A stretch of 64,000 nucleotides of DNA from MFD02979-c5 sp963705385 (GTDB lineage: Bacteria > Bacteroidota > Bacteroidia > Cytophagales > Amoebophilaceae). Location of the stretch: contig OY970075.1 of the NCBI GenBank assembly GCA_963705385.1, positions 620,001 to 684,000 on the forward strand, read 5' to 3'. Made by a program: the position numbers and the translations under genes. The notes under the pieces are model-generated. The model searched no databases and had not been told where the DNA came from. It worked only from the letters and a program-made list of their open reading frames with translations. Position 1 is the stretch's first letter, and each line of letters opens with the position of its first letter. Below, in pieces: positions 1 through 10,300 of the stretch.

Positions 1-1
1 A

Positions 2-1018
2 GAAGCTTTTTCAAGCGGCTACATCGCCATGACACCGTTTCCTGTAAGCATGAACACAGTCAAAGAGGTACAAGTACGCTTATCCCTTCCTAGCGCTGAT
101 CCAAGTCAAGACAAACGAGCAAAGTTCACGTTTTACTTTGGCCCTAATGATTACCAAACCTTAAGCCAGGTCACCAAAGGCTTTTCCAAAAATATTTCAT
201 TGGGCTGGCCTATCGTCCGGTGGATCAATCAGTTCTTGATCATCCCTACTTTTGCTTTTTTAGAACAGTACATCAGTAGCTACGGCATTATAATTATCCT
301 GCTTGTCATCCTGATTAAATTCCTACTGCTTCCACTTTCTTACAAATCATACATGGCCATAGCCAAAATGCGGGTTTTAAAACCAGCTTTAGATACTATC
401 AAGGCTAAACATGGAGACAATATGCAAAAGATCCAGCTAGAGCAAATGAACCTTTATCGAGAGATGGGCATTAATCCTCTGAGTGGCTGTATCCCTGTAT
501 TACTTCAGATGCCTATTTTACTAGCTATGTTCAACTTTTTCCCCAACGCCATTGCCTTGCGCCAACAAGCCTTTTTATGGGCTTCTGATTTGTCTACCTA
601 TGATGCTGTTATTCACCTTCCCTTTACCATACCCGTATATGGCAACCATGTAAGCTTGTTCACCCTACTTATGACTGCTTCTACTATACTTTACACCTGG
701 TCTAACGATCAATTAACCCCCCCACAGGGCCCCATGAAGGTGATTGCCTACTTAATGCCAGTCACCTTTATGTTCATCTTGAACAACCTCCCTGCAGGCC
801 TAAACTTCTACTATTTTGTCTCTAACCTAGTAACTTTTGGCCAGCAAAGCTTGATCAAGCGGTTTGTAGATGAGGAAAAGATCAAAAAGAAGCTCCAGGA
901 GAACAAGGAAAAGGGTAAAGACAAGAAGAAGTCTAGGTTTCAGTTGCGCCTAGAGTCGATCAAAACAGCAAGGGAAAGTAAAGAGAAATCAACAAAAGGG
1001 AATAAACCCAATAAGTAG
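2..1018 (+). CDS. yidC: Membrane protein insertase YidC, C-terminal part (5' end outside window)
   Basis: YidC/Oxa1 inserts and folds inner-membrane proteins, alone or with Sec. The frame is open from base 2 with no stop, so the true start lies upstream and the ATG at 29 is internal. The first ~60 residues are the end of the periplasmic beta-domain typical of Gram-negative YidC. The conserved core follows, with hydrophobic segments near FLIIPTFAFLEQ, the NPLSGCIPVLLQMP signature, LFTLLMTASTILY and the last pair ending FYYFVSNLVTFGQQ. The tail is strongly basic (KIKKKLQENKEKGKDKKK), as in YidC proteins that contact ribosomes. The visible part is 338 residues. The family is clear; the full length cannot be judged. 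Confidence 0.95.
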   Translation, partial: EAFSSGYIAMTPFPVSMNTVKEVQVRLSLPSADPSQDKRAKFTFYFGPNDYQTLSQVTKGFSKNISLGWPIVRWINQFLIIPTFAFLEQYISSYGIIIILLVILIKFLLLPLSYKSYMAIAKMRVLKPALDTIKAKHGDNMQKIQLEQMNLYREMGINPLSGCIPVLLQMPILLAMFNFFPNAIALRQQAFLWASDLSTYDAVIHLPFTIPVYGNHVSLFTLLMTASTILYTWSNDQLTPPQGPMKVIAYLMPVTFMFILNNLPAGLNFYYFVSNLVTFGQQSLIKRFVDEEKIKKKLQENKEKGKDKKKSRFQLRLESIKTARESKEKSTKGNKPNK

Positions 1019-1049
1019 AGACATTGAGGAAGGTGCAGTAGATATCCTA

Positions 1050-1516
1050 TTTCCTTAGTCTTTCTGAACTGCATTTGAATCTCATAATCTTTTCGGGGCC
1101 TTGTACCTTGTAAGTCAACTGAAAATGTTCCTGACTCAAGAATTTATAACACCCCTAATAAGTATCTATGGCGTACTGATGGGTACCTGTTGCAACCAGC
1201 AACTTTGCGCTAATTTATGGAATGATGGAACTATAAGGAATGTAGTAACCTACCTGACTGGTTTTGCTGCTGATCCCAAAAATAAACAGATAGAGTACCT
1301 TGCTCATATACATAGGCATACTCACGGTACACAGGAATCCCAGCTTTGCTAACCAAAGTAGCTATGCCTTGTTCTTTATAATGTAGTATCAGCTCTCCGG
1401 GTGGGCGAAAAAAAAGCAGTGCCTTCCATAATCCCTTGATTTTCTAAGGCCCGCTCGACTTGCCAAAGGCCTTTGAGTTGCTTGAACAATAGCCAAGTAC
1501 CTTCTTGTAAAGGCAC
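1050..1516 (-). pseudogene. Decayed DUF6314-like gene
   Basis: Read on the minus strand, this stretch gives a recognisable protein only if frames are switched. It starts VPLQEGTWLLFKQLKGLWQVER, continues GIMEGTAFF, changes frame in a run of eight A on the plus strand (1408-1415), goes on as FRPPGELILHYKEQG and REYAYVYEQGTLSVYFWD, meets a stop, and resumes in a third frame with THQYAIDTY, a stop, then QLTYKVQGPEKDYEIQ. The pattern (LxGxWxLER, GTAxFxP, REYxYxY, GPxKDYxI) is what I know of the DUF6314 family, about 150 residues, of unknown function. At least three lesions make it a pseudogene. A plus-strand open frame at 1101-1352 is only its shadow. The exact ends are approximate. Confidence 0.6.
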
Positions 1517-1582
1517 TGAATTATTCTAGTTTTATGATAGCCGCATAACTTGTGGCCCAAAACTATTGCTGCCTTACAGGCC

Positions 1583-2062
1583 ATGAATATATATCAGCTA
1601 GACGAGATCGACCAAAAAATCCTTCAAGCCTTACAGGCCAATGCTAAGCTGACCAATGCCCAGCTGGCCCAACATGTAGGCTTGTCCCCTGCCTCAACCC
1701 TAGAGCGTGTTAGAAAATTAGAAATTCATCAGGTTATTAAAAGCTACCATGCCAGGCTGGCTCCTGAAAAGATTGCTTTGCATGCCCAAGTGATTATTCA
1801 GGTCAAACTTCACAGTTTGACCAAAGAAAACGTAGAAACGTTCAAAAAAGCCATTACACAGATCCCAGAAGTAACAGAATGTCATCAGGTAGTGGGTGAG
1901 GCTGACTTTTGGGTCAGGGTCGTTACGGGTGACCTCAAAGCCTACCAAAGCTTGTTGATGAACCAACTGAGTACGATTGGAGTGGTCAAACATGTACAAC
2001 CTTTTGTCGTTACAGCCACGCTCAAAGAAACTGGTATTCCAGTAGGCTCTTCTGTTTTGTGA
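1583..2062 (+). CDS. Lrp/AsnC family transcriptional regulator
   Basis: A DNA-binding regulator of the feast/famine family. These proteins form dimers and higher oligomers and often respond to amino acids. From the ATG at 1583 the product is 159 residues, the normal family length. It opens with YQLDEIDQKILQAL, the usual first helix, followed by a winged helix-turn-helix (LTNAQLAQHVGLSPASTLERVRKLE). The C-terminal RAM domain has the EVTECHQVVGEADFWVRV ligand/oligomer motif. An upstream ATG at 1550 would add 11 residues unlike the family N-terminus, so I prefer 1583. It stands alone, and a hairpin follows its stop. The regulated genes cannot be told from sequence. Confidence 0.9.
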   Translation: MNIYQLDEIDQKILQALQANAKLTNAQLAQHVGLSPASTLERVRKLEIHQVIKSYHARLAPEKIALHAQVIIQVKLHSLTKENVETFKKAITQIPEVTECHQVVGEADFWVRVVTGDLKAYQSLLMNQLSTIGVVKHVQPFVVTATLKETGIPVGSSVL

Positions 2063-2087
2063 GGCGCGTCTAGGGAAAAAATATGGC

Positions 2088-2130
2088 TAGCCTTCTAGGC
2101 TATACTACTTCCTTTTTGTTTCTTTTTTAT
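2088..2130 (+). terminator. Probable intrinsic terminator after the Lrp-family gene
   Basis: TAGCCT (2088-2093) and AGGCTA (2097-2102) form a perfect 6-bp stem with a 3-nt loop, 26 bases after the regulator's stop. A T-rich tract (cctttttgtttctttttta) follows. The stem is short, hence moderate confidence. Confidence 0.5.
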
Positions 2131-2607
2131 ACTAAAATGTCTATTATTTGCTCAAATTGACTATCAGCAACAGCGTCAAGAGAAGAGGAAGTGGTAGGGA
2201 CACAAGTACTTAGCTCAGGAGAAGCCCTTAAAGGTGCACAGAAAGGGGGTAAGAATAGATTGATTAAGGGCTTCAAAAAGATAGTTAAGCTATGATTATA
2301 AGAGAGCGGCTCAGTTTGTAAAAATGCGTAAAATCAGTTTATTAGGAGGGCTTGAGGAGGGGATAGGCTGCAAAAGACAGAGGGCGATAATCAAGGCTAG
2401 GTATAGCGCGCCAGAAACTCCTAGTAGTGCTTGACGTTCTTTCCTAGGGGTAGAATAAACGAAACCCTAGTGTAAAGTACAGAGATTGTAGTAGCGTCAA
2501 AGGTATGCTAAGATGCGGGCAGGTTTATCAGTATTGCCGAAGCAGCAGCTGAATAAACTACAAGTAGGGTTATTACAAAGGCTACATAAACAACTTAATC
2601 ATTTGCT
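2131..2607. other. Non-coding / decayed stretch before the cvpA-like gene
   Basis: There is no intact gene here. Three short protein-like open stretches may be remnants. One on the plus strand (about 2185-2295) encodes LSSGEALKGAQKGGKNRLIKG. One on the minus strand (about 2319-2463) encodes a peptide with ALYLALIIALCLLQP, which looks like a membrane segment. A last one on the plus strand (2495-2611) ends LLQRLHKQLNHLL, its TGA overlapping the TTG start of the next gene. None was assigned to a family. Confidence 0.4.
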
Positions 2608-3132
2608 TTGAAAGCACTTGACATTTTTATATTAGCGCTCTTAGTATGGGGAGGCTATAGTGGTTTTAAGAGAGGACTGATCTCAGAAGTTTTCTCTACA
2701 GGCGCCTTTGTTGTAGCCACCTTAATTAGTGTCAAGATATTAGATCAGGTAGTTGAACTTTGTTCAAGGTGGCATAAGTACTGGGGAGGCTTGGTGCCTT
2801 ACGTAGTATTTGTACTGACCTTTGTTGTCATTGTTGTTGTTATCACAGGTTTAGGCAGATTTTTCAAATATTTAGTTAGGCCCACCTTATTGGGTAGCAT
2901 TGATAGGATCATAGGCATCATGGTAGGTATTGCCAAGTGGGGCATTTTTATAAGTACTTTTATATGGTTAGGCAGCTTGTTTCGACTAAAAATCCCTGAT
3001 GCGTATACAGAAGGCACTTTCCTTTTTCCAATTGTTCAACCGTTTGCTCCCAAATTTCTAGTCTTGTGTTCTTCATGGTGGCACTCCATGCAGGAGTGGC
3101 TCTACACAACAGGTAACAAGAGAGATAATTGA
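2608..3132 (+). CDS. CvpA family membrane protein
   Basis: A small inner-membrane protein of the CvpA (colicin V production) family, 174 residues with four hydrophobic segments. The family signature is the N-terminal DIFILALLVWGGYSGFKRGLISEV followed by two long segments and GSIDRIIGIMVGIAKWG. In well-studied bacteria CvpA is linked to envelope homeostasis and colicin export; its biochemical activity is not settled. The start is TTG at 2608, which overlaps the stop of a 38-codon open stretch upstream. No ATG lies further 5' in frame before a stop, and TTG gives the canonical N-terminus. The neighbours give no functional clue. Confidence 0.85.
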   Translation: MKALDIFILALLVWGGYSGFKRGLISEVFSTGAFVVATLISVKILDQVVELCSRWHKYWGGLVPYVVFVLTFVVIVVVITGLGRFFKYLVRPTLLGSIDRIIGIMVGIAKWGIFISTFIWLGSLFRLKIPDAYTEGTFLFPIVQPFAPKFLVLCSSWWHSMQEWLYTTGNKRDN

Positions 3133-3172
3133 TGACAGCGTCGCACTGGTACAGCAACGTAATCCTATTTTT

Positions 3173-3192
3173 AAGCTATCAGGATATAGCTT
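3173..3192. terminator. Possible hairpin after the cvpA-like gene
   Basis: AAGCTAT and ATAGCTT form a perfect 7-bp stem with a 6-nt loop, 40 bases after the stop. Only a few T follow, so function as a terminator is uncertain. Confidence 0.3.
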
Positions 3193-3300
3193 TAGGACAC
3201 TTATAACCCACTATTTTAGTGGACCTTCTCCATAAGTCTTGTAGATTTGCTCCCCATTAAAAGCTATTCTTTCAAAAAATAAAGCAGATTTGAATTAATT

Positions 3301-4059
3301 ATGAACCCAACTATTAAAGAGGAAAAAGAATTTAAATACATTGAAGAAGGCAATGGTGAAGTACTTTTACTACTACATGGTCTCTTTGGTGCATTAAGTA
3401 ACTGGGAGCAAGTATTAGCACAATTCTCCAAACAGTATCAGGTTGTCATTCCTATACTTCCTATCTATGAAATGCCTATCAAACAAGCTAACCTAGAAGG
3501 ACTGCTGAAGGTCGTGACTACTTTTATAGAGCTAAAAAATTTTGAAAAATTCACCCTCATAGGGAACTCATTGGGGGGACATCTAGCGTTAATGTATGCC
3601 CTCCAAAATACAGCCCAGGTAGAAAGACTTGTACTAACGGGTAGTTCAGGCTTGTTTGAAAACACAATGGGTGGATCATTCCCTAAAAGGAGTAACTATG
3701 CATATATAGCCGACCGCGTTGCTTACACCTTCTTTGACCCCAATACTGTGAGCAAAGACTATATAGACGAAGTTTTTAGCATCACCTCTGATAGCGCCAA
3801 AGTAATACGTGTGTTGTCTATTGCCAAGTCTGCCCAAAGACACAACATGGCCCAGGAACTTCCTAACATACGGGCAACTACGCTGCTGATTTGGGGGCTT
3901 AATGACACCATTACTCCGCCACTAGTAGGGCATGAGTTTAATACCTTAATTCCCAACTCTAGGCTACGTTTTATAGACCAATGTTGCCATGCACCTATGA
4001 TGGAGCACCCTCAAAAATTCAACCGCCTTCTCGATCAGTTTTTACGAGACACAGCTTAA
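3301..4059 (+). CDS. Alpha/beta-fold hydrolase
   Basis: A 252-residue cytoplasmic hydrolase with no signal peptide. The oxyanion region is LLHGLFGALSNW near the N-terminus. The nucleophile elbow is GNSLGG with Ser90, the likely acid is Asp202 in WGLNDTITP, and the likely base is His230 in CCHAPMMEHP; together they form a complete Ser-Asp-His triad. This arrangement is shared by esterases, C-C bond hydrolases and haloperoxidase-like enzymes, so the substrate cannot be read. The gene ends 3 bases before clpB on the same strand, so the two are probably co-transcribed. ATG 3301 was chosen because it gives the usual start before the first beta strand. Confidence 0.88.
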   Translation: MNPTIKEEKEFKYIEEGNGEVLLLLHGLFGALSNWEQVLAQFSKQYQVVIPILPIYEMPIKQANLEGLLKVVTTFIELKNFEKFTLIGNSLGGHLALMYALQNTAQVERLVLTGSSGLFENTMGGSFPKRSNYAYIADRVAYTFFDPNTVSKDYIDEVFSITSDSAKVIRVLSIAKSAQRHNMAQELPNIRATTLLIWGLNDTITPPLVGHEFNTLIPNSRLRFIDQCCHAPMMEHPQKFNRLLDQFLRDTA

Positions 4060-4062
4060 TGA

Positions 4063-6669
4063 ATGATGAATCTCAACAACTACACCATCCAAGCACAAGA
4101 AGCTATTCAGAGCGCTCTAAAGATTGCTGAAGCGCACCAACAGCTCGCTATAGAGCCAGGTCACTTGCTCAAAGCTGTCTTACAGGCTGATGGGTATATC
4201 ATTGATTTTTTACTGAAAAAGCTCAACGCAGACCGGCCTTTGCTAACGCGTAAACTTGCTGAGATCATTAATAGCTACCCCAAAGCCTCTGGGCAACAGC
4301 CTTACCTTGCTAACGATGCCAACATAGCCTTAAGAAAAGCAGAAGCTTACCTGAAGAATTTTAAAGATGAATTCATCGCCGTAGAGCATCTGTTGCTAGG
4401 GCTAGCAGCCGGAAACGACAAGGTAGGCAAACTCATGCAGGAGATAGGGTTTGAAGAAAAATACTTAACCAAAGCCCTCCAGGAGCTGCGAGGAACAAAC
4501 AGAGTAACTGACCAGAATGCAGAGGCTAAATACAGGTCTTTAGAGCGTTACTCTAAAAATCTAAATGCGCTGGCCAAGTCTGGTAAGATAGACCCAGTCA
4601 TTGGTAGAGATGAGGAAATCAGGCGGGTGCTACAGATCGTTTCCAGGAGGACCAAAAACAACCCCTTACTCATTGGCGAGCCTGGTGTGGGAAAAACAGC
4701 AATTATAGAGGGGTTAGCACAGCGAATTGTGGATGGTGATGTACCAGAAAGTATCAAATCCAAAACAATCATCGCCCTAGACATGGGGCTGCTGCTAGCA
4801 GGGGCAAAGTACCAGGGAGAGTTCGAAGAACGACTCAAGGCTGTTATCAAAGAGGTGACTGACTCAGCAGGAGAAATTATCCTCTTTATTGACGAGATCC
4901 ATACACTAATTGGTGCAGGAGCCACTGGAGGGGGAGCTATGGATGCTGCCAACTTATTAAAGCCTGCCTTGGCACGAGGAGAACTGCATGCCATTGGCGC
5001 TACTACCCTCAAAGAATACCAAAAATACATTGAAAAAGACAAAGCCTTAGAGCGAAGGTTTCAGGCTGTAGTCATCGATGAGCCTAGCCCAGAAGATGCC
5101 ATCTCTATCTTGCGTGGTATCAAAGACAAGTACGAACTACACCACGGTGTAAGGATCAAAGACGATGCCATCATTGCAGCAGTGCAACTTTCACACCGCT
5201 ACCTATCAGACCGCTTCTTGCCTGACAAAGCTATTGACTTAATGGACGAAGCAGCAGCCAAACTCCGCATAGAAATAGATTCTATGCCAGAAGCACTGGA
5301 TGAGCTGCAGCGAAAAATGATGCAACTAGAGATTGAGCGAGAGGCGATCCGTCGAGAAGACGATAAAAGCAAAGAAGCAGGCCTCTCTAAGAGCATTGCC
5401 GAACTCAGAGAAAAACGCGATGCATTCAAAGCCAAATGGGAACAAGAAAAATCCATCATCCAGGGTATCAGAAACCTGAAAGAGCAGCTGGAGCAGCTGC
5501 GGCTAGAGGCAGAGCAAGCAGAGCGGGAATATGACTATGGCAAGGTTGCTGAAATACGTTACGGAAAGATTGTAGAGGCAGAAAATCAACTACAAGGACT
5601 CCAGCAGCAAGCTGATAGCCTTAAAAATAACAACCCTCTCCTTAAAGAAGAGATCAACCAAGAGGACATCGCAGAGGTAGTAGCCAAGTGGACAGGAATT
5701 CCAGTAGCCAAGATGCTGCAAAGTGAGAGGGAAAAGCTGCTCCACTTAGAAGGAGAGTTGGGCAAAAGGGTGGCAGGCCAAGAAGAAGCTATCAGTGCCG
5801 TTGCCAATGCTGTACGGAGAAGTAGAGCAGGCTTGCAAGATCCCAAACGCCCCATTGGCTCCTTTATTTTTTTGGGCACCACAGGCGTAGGAAAAACAGA
5901 GCTTGCCAAAGCGCTAGCTGACTTTTTGTTCAACGACGAAAATGCTATGGTACGCATTGACATGTCTGAGTACCAAGAAAGGCATGCTGTAAGCAGGCTC
6001 ATTGGAGCTCCTCCAGGCTATGTGGGCTATGATGAAGGCGGGCAGCTGACAGAAGCAGTCAGGAGAAAACCTTATTCTGTGGTACTTTTGGATGAAATAG
6101 AAAAAGCCCACCCTGATGTATTTAACATTTTACTGCAGGTATTGGATGATGGCCGGCTGACAGACAACAAAGGACGCCTAGCCAATTTTAAGAACACGAT
6201 CATCATCATGACAACCAACCTAGGCGCTCACCTGATCCAAGAAAACTTAGCAGGATTAGATAAAAAAAACCTTCAAGAAACGCTTGAAAAAACAAAAAGT
6301 GAGGTCTTTGAATTGCTAAGCAAGGCTATGCGGCCTGAGTTTTTGAACCGCATTGACGAAATCATCATGTTCCAGCCGCTCTCCAAAGAAATTCTCAAGC
6401 AAGTAGTCACCATACAGGTACAACAACTACAAGAGTACTTGAAGCAAAATGGCGTTGTACTGCTGGTAGATGAGCGATTGGTTGATTACCTAGGACAAGA
6501 AGGCTATAACCCTCAGTTTGGGGCTAGGCCCTTAAAACGGCTCATACAACGAGTCATTCTCAATGAACTCTCTAAGGAGCTGTTGGCAGGAAAGGTTCAA
6601 CAAGAACTTCCTATCCAGATAACCTACTCAGACGAAAATCAGGTTCGGTTCTTTAATAAGAAGAGTTAA
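4063..6669 (+). CDS. clpB: ATP-dependent disaggregase ClpB
   Basis: ClpB forms a hexameric ring that pulls aggregated proteins apart together with DnaK. The 868-residue length is normal. In order: an N-terminal Clp_N repeat domain (residues ~1-145), a first AAA+ module with Walker A GEPGVGKT (205-212) and Walker B ILFIDEIH, the long middle coiled coil (~400-530, rich in Glu/Lys/Arg), and a second AAA+ module with Walker A GTTGVGKT (605-612), Walker B VVLLDEIEKAHPDV and the C-terminal small domain. The middle domain separates it from ClpA and ClpC. The start is one of two adjacent ATG codons, 3 bases after the hydrolase stop. No CIRCE-like or other heat-shock operator was found upstream. Confidence 0.97.
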   Translation: MMNLNNYTIQAQEAIQSALKIAEAHQQLAIEPGHLLKAVLQADGYIIDFLLKKLNADRPLLTRKLAEIINSYPKASGQQPYLANDANIALRKAEAYLKNFKDEFIAVEHLLLGLAAGNDKVGKLMQEIGFEEKYLTKALQELRGTNRVTDQNAEAKYRSLERYSKNLNALAKSGKIDPVIGRDEEIRRVLQIVSRRTKNNPLLIGEPGVGKTAIIEGLAQRIVDGDVPESIKSKTIIALDMGLLLAGAKYQGEFEERLKAVIKEVTDSAGEIILFIDEIHTLIGAGATGGGAMDAANLLKPALARGELHAIGATTLKEYQKYIEKDKALERRFQAVVIDEPSPEDAISILRGIKDKYELHHGVRIKDDAIIAAVQLSHRYLSDRFLPDKAIDLMDEAAAKLRIEIDSMPEALDELQRKMMQLEIEREAIRREDDKSKEAGLSKSIAELREKRDAFKAKWEQEKSIIQGIRNLKEQLEQLRLEAEQAEREYDYGKVAEIRYGKIVEAENQLQGLQQQADSLKNNNPLLKEEINQEDIAEVVAKWTGIPVAKMLQSEREKLLHLEGELGKRVAGQEEAISAVANAVRRSRAGLQDPKRPIGSFIFLGTTGVGKTELAKALADFLFNDENAMVRIDMSEYQERHAVSRLIGAPPGYVGYDEGGQLTEAVRRKPYSVVLLDEIEKAHPDVFNILLQVLDDGRLTDNKGRLANFKNTIIIMTTNLGAHLIQENLAGLDKKNLQETLEKTKSEVFELLSKAMRPEFLNRIDEIIMFQPLSKEILKQVVTIQVQQLQEYLKQNGVVLLVDERLVDYLGQEGYNPQFGARPLKRLIQRVILNELSKELLAGKVQQELPIQITYSDENQVRFFNKKS

Positions 6670-7380
6670 TTACTGCTATTTTGAGAAGATTGGGTAAGAA
6701 AGTAAAAAGGACTTCTTACATGTTCCATAGCAAAAAGGCTTAGAGAGTTGGGCTAAGTTTCCAGCCCTATTAGGACGCAAGTGTTTTACACTTGTGCCTC
6801 CGAACTTAAATAGGAACGCTTATCATGAATGGATGTCTCTTTTATAGGACTTGGCAGCCTTACTTAATGCTTTGCACTTGAGTAAAACTATTCTTCTGGC
6901 TCATTGACCCAAACTGCTTTCACTGCGTTTTGATGGATATGCGTAACCTCTATCGATGCCGTACAAGTGAAAAAACACTTGCGCGATAAGGGAGCTTCAG
7001 GCTCATCTTCAGTAGCCTAGGCCAGCTGTAGCTAAAAAATAAGAAGCTATTCCGGTTAAGATCCAAAAACGGAGAATAATAACTCAATTCTAATGAATTT
7101 TACCAGCATAACGGGATGTATATGAAAGGAGGTTGCTTTCAGAGAAGAGGTTATCAATGAGTGATAAGCTTACAATTATAAGCAGTAAATAACTCTGTAT
7201 GATTATAAGGTTTGTAACAAAAATAACACAAGGTCAGCCACCTTTCCTAAATGGCAAAACAAAAAGGCCAGCATGAGGTCATTGCAAAGCTCGAACAAAA
7301 CTTGTACCTAGGTTACAAGGGTCCTCAGGATAACTTTTTTGCAATAGTCTAAAATTTTAGAATGTCTAAGCCAAATCTTT
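6670..7380. other. Long intergenic stretch with hairpins and a small open frame
   Basis: There is no convincing gene. A hairpin CAAGTGT/ACACTTG lies at 6778-6794 and a related one, CAAGTG/CACTTG, at 6964-6981. The second overlaps an interspersed repeat also found near 34073. An open frame at 7251-7352 encodes 33 residues (starting MAKQKGQHEVIAKLEQ) that I do not recognise. The rest has many stops in all frames and may be decayed DNA. Confidence 0.4.
6967..6989. repeat. Interspersed short repeat, copy 1
   Basis: GTG, a run of A, then CACTTGCGCGATAA. The same sequence with one A fewer occurs at 34073-34094, about 27 kb away. Each copy lies in an intergenic region. Origin unknown; it may be a remnant of a mobile element. 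Confidence 0.5.
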
Positions 7381-10300
7381 ATGCACTACATTGCCGACCT
7401 GCACGTCCACTCGCACTACTCGCGCGCAACGAGCAAAGACCTAAACCTGGAGTCGCTCTACCAATGGGCGCAAATTAAAGGGATCGATGTAGTGGGTACA
7501 GGTGACTTTACCCACCCTCAATGGTTCCAAGAGTTAAAAACCAAGCTCATAGCTGAAGGAAATGGGTTTTTTCGCCTTAAAAACCCACCTCAAACCCCTG
7601 CCTTGCCTGGACTTAAAAGCCAGGGTAGGGAAGTGCGCTTCTGCCTGACTACAGAAATTAGCTCTATCTATAAATACAAAGACAGAGTGCGCAAAAATCA
7701 CAACCTCCTTTATGCCCCTGACCTAGAGACCGTAGCCAAGATCAATGCTAAGCTAGCTACCATTGGCAACCTGAAAGCAGACGGACGGCCTATCTTAGGG
7801 CTGCCAGCGCGAGATTTGCTAGAAATTACATTACAGGCTTCTGAACGAGCCCACTTGATCCCTGCCCACATTTGGACCCCCTGGTTTTCTACTCTGGGTT
7901 CTAAGGCAGGCTACGATAGTGTTGAAGCGTGCTTTAGAGATTTGACTTCGCACATCTTTGCCCTAGAAACTGGACTCTCTTCTGATCCAGCCATGAACTG
8001 GAAGTTAAGTGCACTAGACCGCTACACGTTGGTCTCTAACTCAGATGCACATTCTCCCCAAAAAATTGGCCGTGAAGCCAACATTTTTGACACTGAGCTG
8101 ACCTATGATGCCATGTTTGAGGCTATAAAGACGCAGCAAGGATTTTTAGGGACACTCGAGTTCTTTCCGGAAGAAGGAAAATACCACTTAGATGGCCATC
8201 GCAACTGTGGAGTATGTATGGAGCCAACAACCACGCAGGCTTACAAGCGCTTGTGCCCTGCTTGTGGAAAACCTCTAACCGTAGGCGTTTTACACCGCAT
8301 AGAAGAGCTGGCAGATCGGCGCCAATCCCAGCAGCCTCAAGGTGCAGCTAGCTTTGAATATATCATCCCATTGCCTGAAATTATTGCTGAAATCAAAGGT
8401 ACAGCCCCTAACAGCAAAGGTGTACAACAGCAATTTCTACAGATCATCGGGAAAGTCGGTAACGAATTTGCCTTACTGCGAGAAATACCCTTGGAAGATA
8501 TAGATAAACAATTAGGTCCTGTGTACGCAGAAGCTATCCGCCGGCTCCGCAATCACCTGGTATCCCCTTTACCGGGCTACGACGGTTTATACGGTACCAT
8601 TCACCTTTTCAACCCAGGAGAGTTGCAACAACTTACAGGGCAAACCGTTTTTTTAAGCGTTCCCACGCCTGCTATGCAGCCAAGGACACACAAAGACTAT
8701 ACCCTAGCTAAAATTAGTCATCAAGCAGCCAAGTCAGTAAAAACAACTATTGACCTCAATGCAGCACAGCAGGTTGTAAAAAAGCGTACCCAAGGTGCTA
8801 CTCTTGTAAAAGCTGGCCCAGGCACAGGAAAAACCCAAACACTCGTCCACTGGATGGCCAATTGTCTAGAACAAACCAAAACACCTCCAGAACAAACCCT
8901 AGCCATCACCTTTACCAACAAAGCTGCCGAAGAAATGAAAGCGCGGCTTATAGCGCTGCTAGGTGAACAAGCAAGAAGCATACACACAGGTACATTCCAT
9001 GCCATTGCCTATCAGCTACTGCAAGAGCGACATCCTATGTTACAGACTGTATACGATGAAGAAGACCGCCGCTTGGCCCTACAGCTCCTCTTCCCTAAGC
9101 TCAAGGAGGCTATCCGCAATAAACTAGCCAAGGCACTGGTGCATTACTTAGAGACAGGGCAAGACAGTGACTTTGATGGGCTTCAGGCACATGCTGCGCA
9201 CTACCAGGCTTATTTACAGCAACGCCAGGCAGTAGACCTGGCCGGCATCATGCAGCAACTGCTTCATCTTTGGGAGCAAGAACCTGTGTGGCTAGCGCAA
9301 CACCGGGCACGCTACAGTTATATGGCTGTGGATGAGCTGCAGGACATTAACCCGCTCCAGTACCAATTCATCAAGGCTTTGGGTCAAGGTAAAAATATCC
9401 TAGCTATCGGCGACCCTGACCAGGCAATTTATGGATTCAGAGGTGCAGATGTACAGCTGTTTTTCCAATTTCAAAAAGACTTTAACCCAGTAGAGGTCTC
9501 TTTAGAGCAAAATTACCGTACCACAGCCATAATCCTAAAGGCTGCCCAGGCCTTGATACAGCACAACACCCTTTGTAGCGGGCTACAGCTGCAAGCCAAC
9601 AAGGCATTAGGTGCTAAGATCAGCATTTTTGAAGCCCAAGACGAGCGAGATGAAGCTGCCTATGTGATCAAACGGGTTAAACACTATGTAGGCGGAGTTG
9701 ATAACCTAGCCCTGGGCATGCAAGATACAGGTGATTATACGTTTGACGACATAGCGATTTTGTTCAGACAACGGGCAGTAGGCAAACACATCTTCTCACA
9801 ACTGCATAGAGTAGGAATTCCTGCTCACTTTAGCGACGGCACATCTTTCCTGGCTACTCCTCCTTTTTGTATCCTTGCAGACATCCTACGGCTTTACATA
9901 CAACCTACAGATATCACTGCTATGTATGGATTTCTGAAGTACGGTTTACAATGGGAAGATGCACCCATTGAGCAATTATTGGCTAGCACAAATCTTACCA
10001 CTGGTATACTTCCATTAGAACTTCCTGCTTTGCTGCCAACAGTAGCCCAGGAGGCCTACAGCGCTTGGCTAGAATTTTATCGTTCGCTGGGTGAAGTGTT
10101 ACACTCCCAAGGTGTTTCAGGAGTTGTTCAAGCTATCTTGACGCAATATCTGCCTGACGCTACCCTGGATGAAAGCCAGTGTCTACAAAAAGAGACTCTC
10201 CTTACCCTTGCTCAAGAAGCCAACCAAGACATCAATACTTTTCTCAACCAGATGATCTTGAGTAATTATACCGATGCAGGTAGGATTAAAGGCGAGGGAA

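Noticed and set aside
1101..1352. 83-codon plus-strand open frame
   Set aside because: It lies opposite the decayed DUF6314-like gene and shows no family features of its own.
4548..5042. 164-codon minus-strand open frame inside clpB
   Set aside because: It is antisense to the highly conserved first AAA+ module; the composition (Ser/Ile/Pro rich) is that of a shadow frame.
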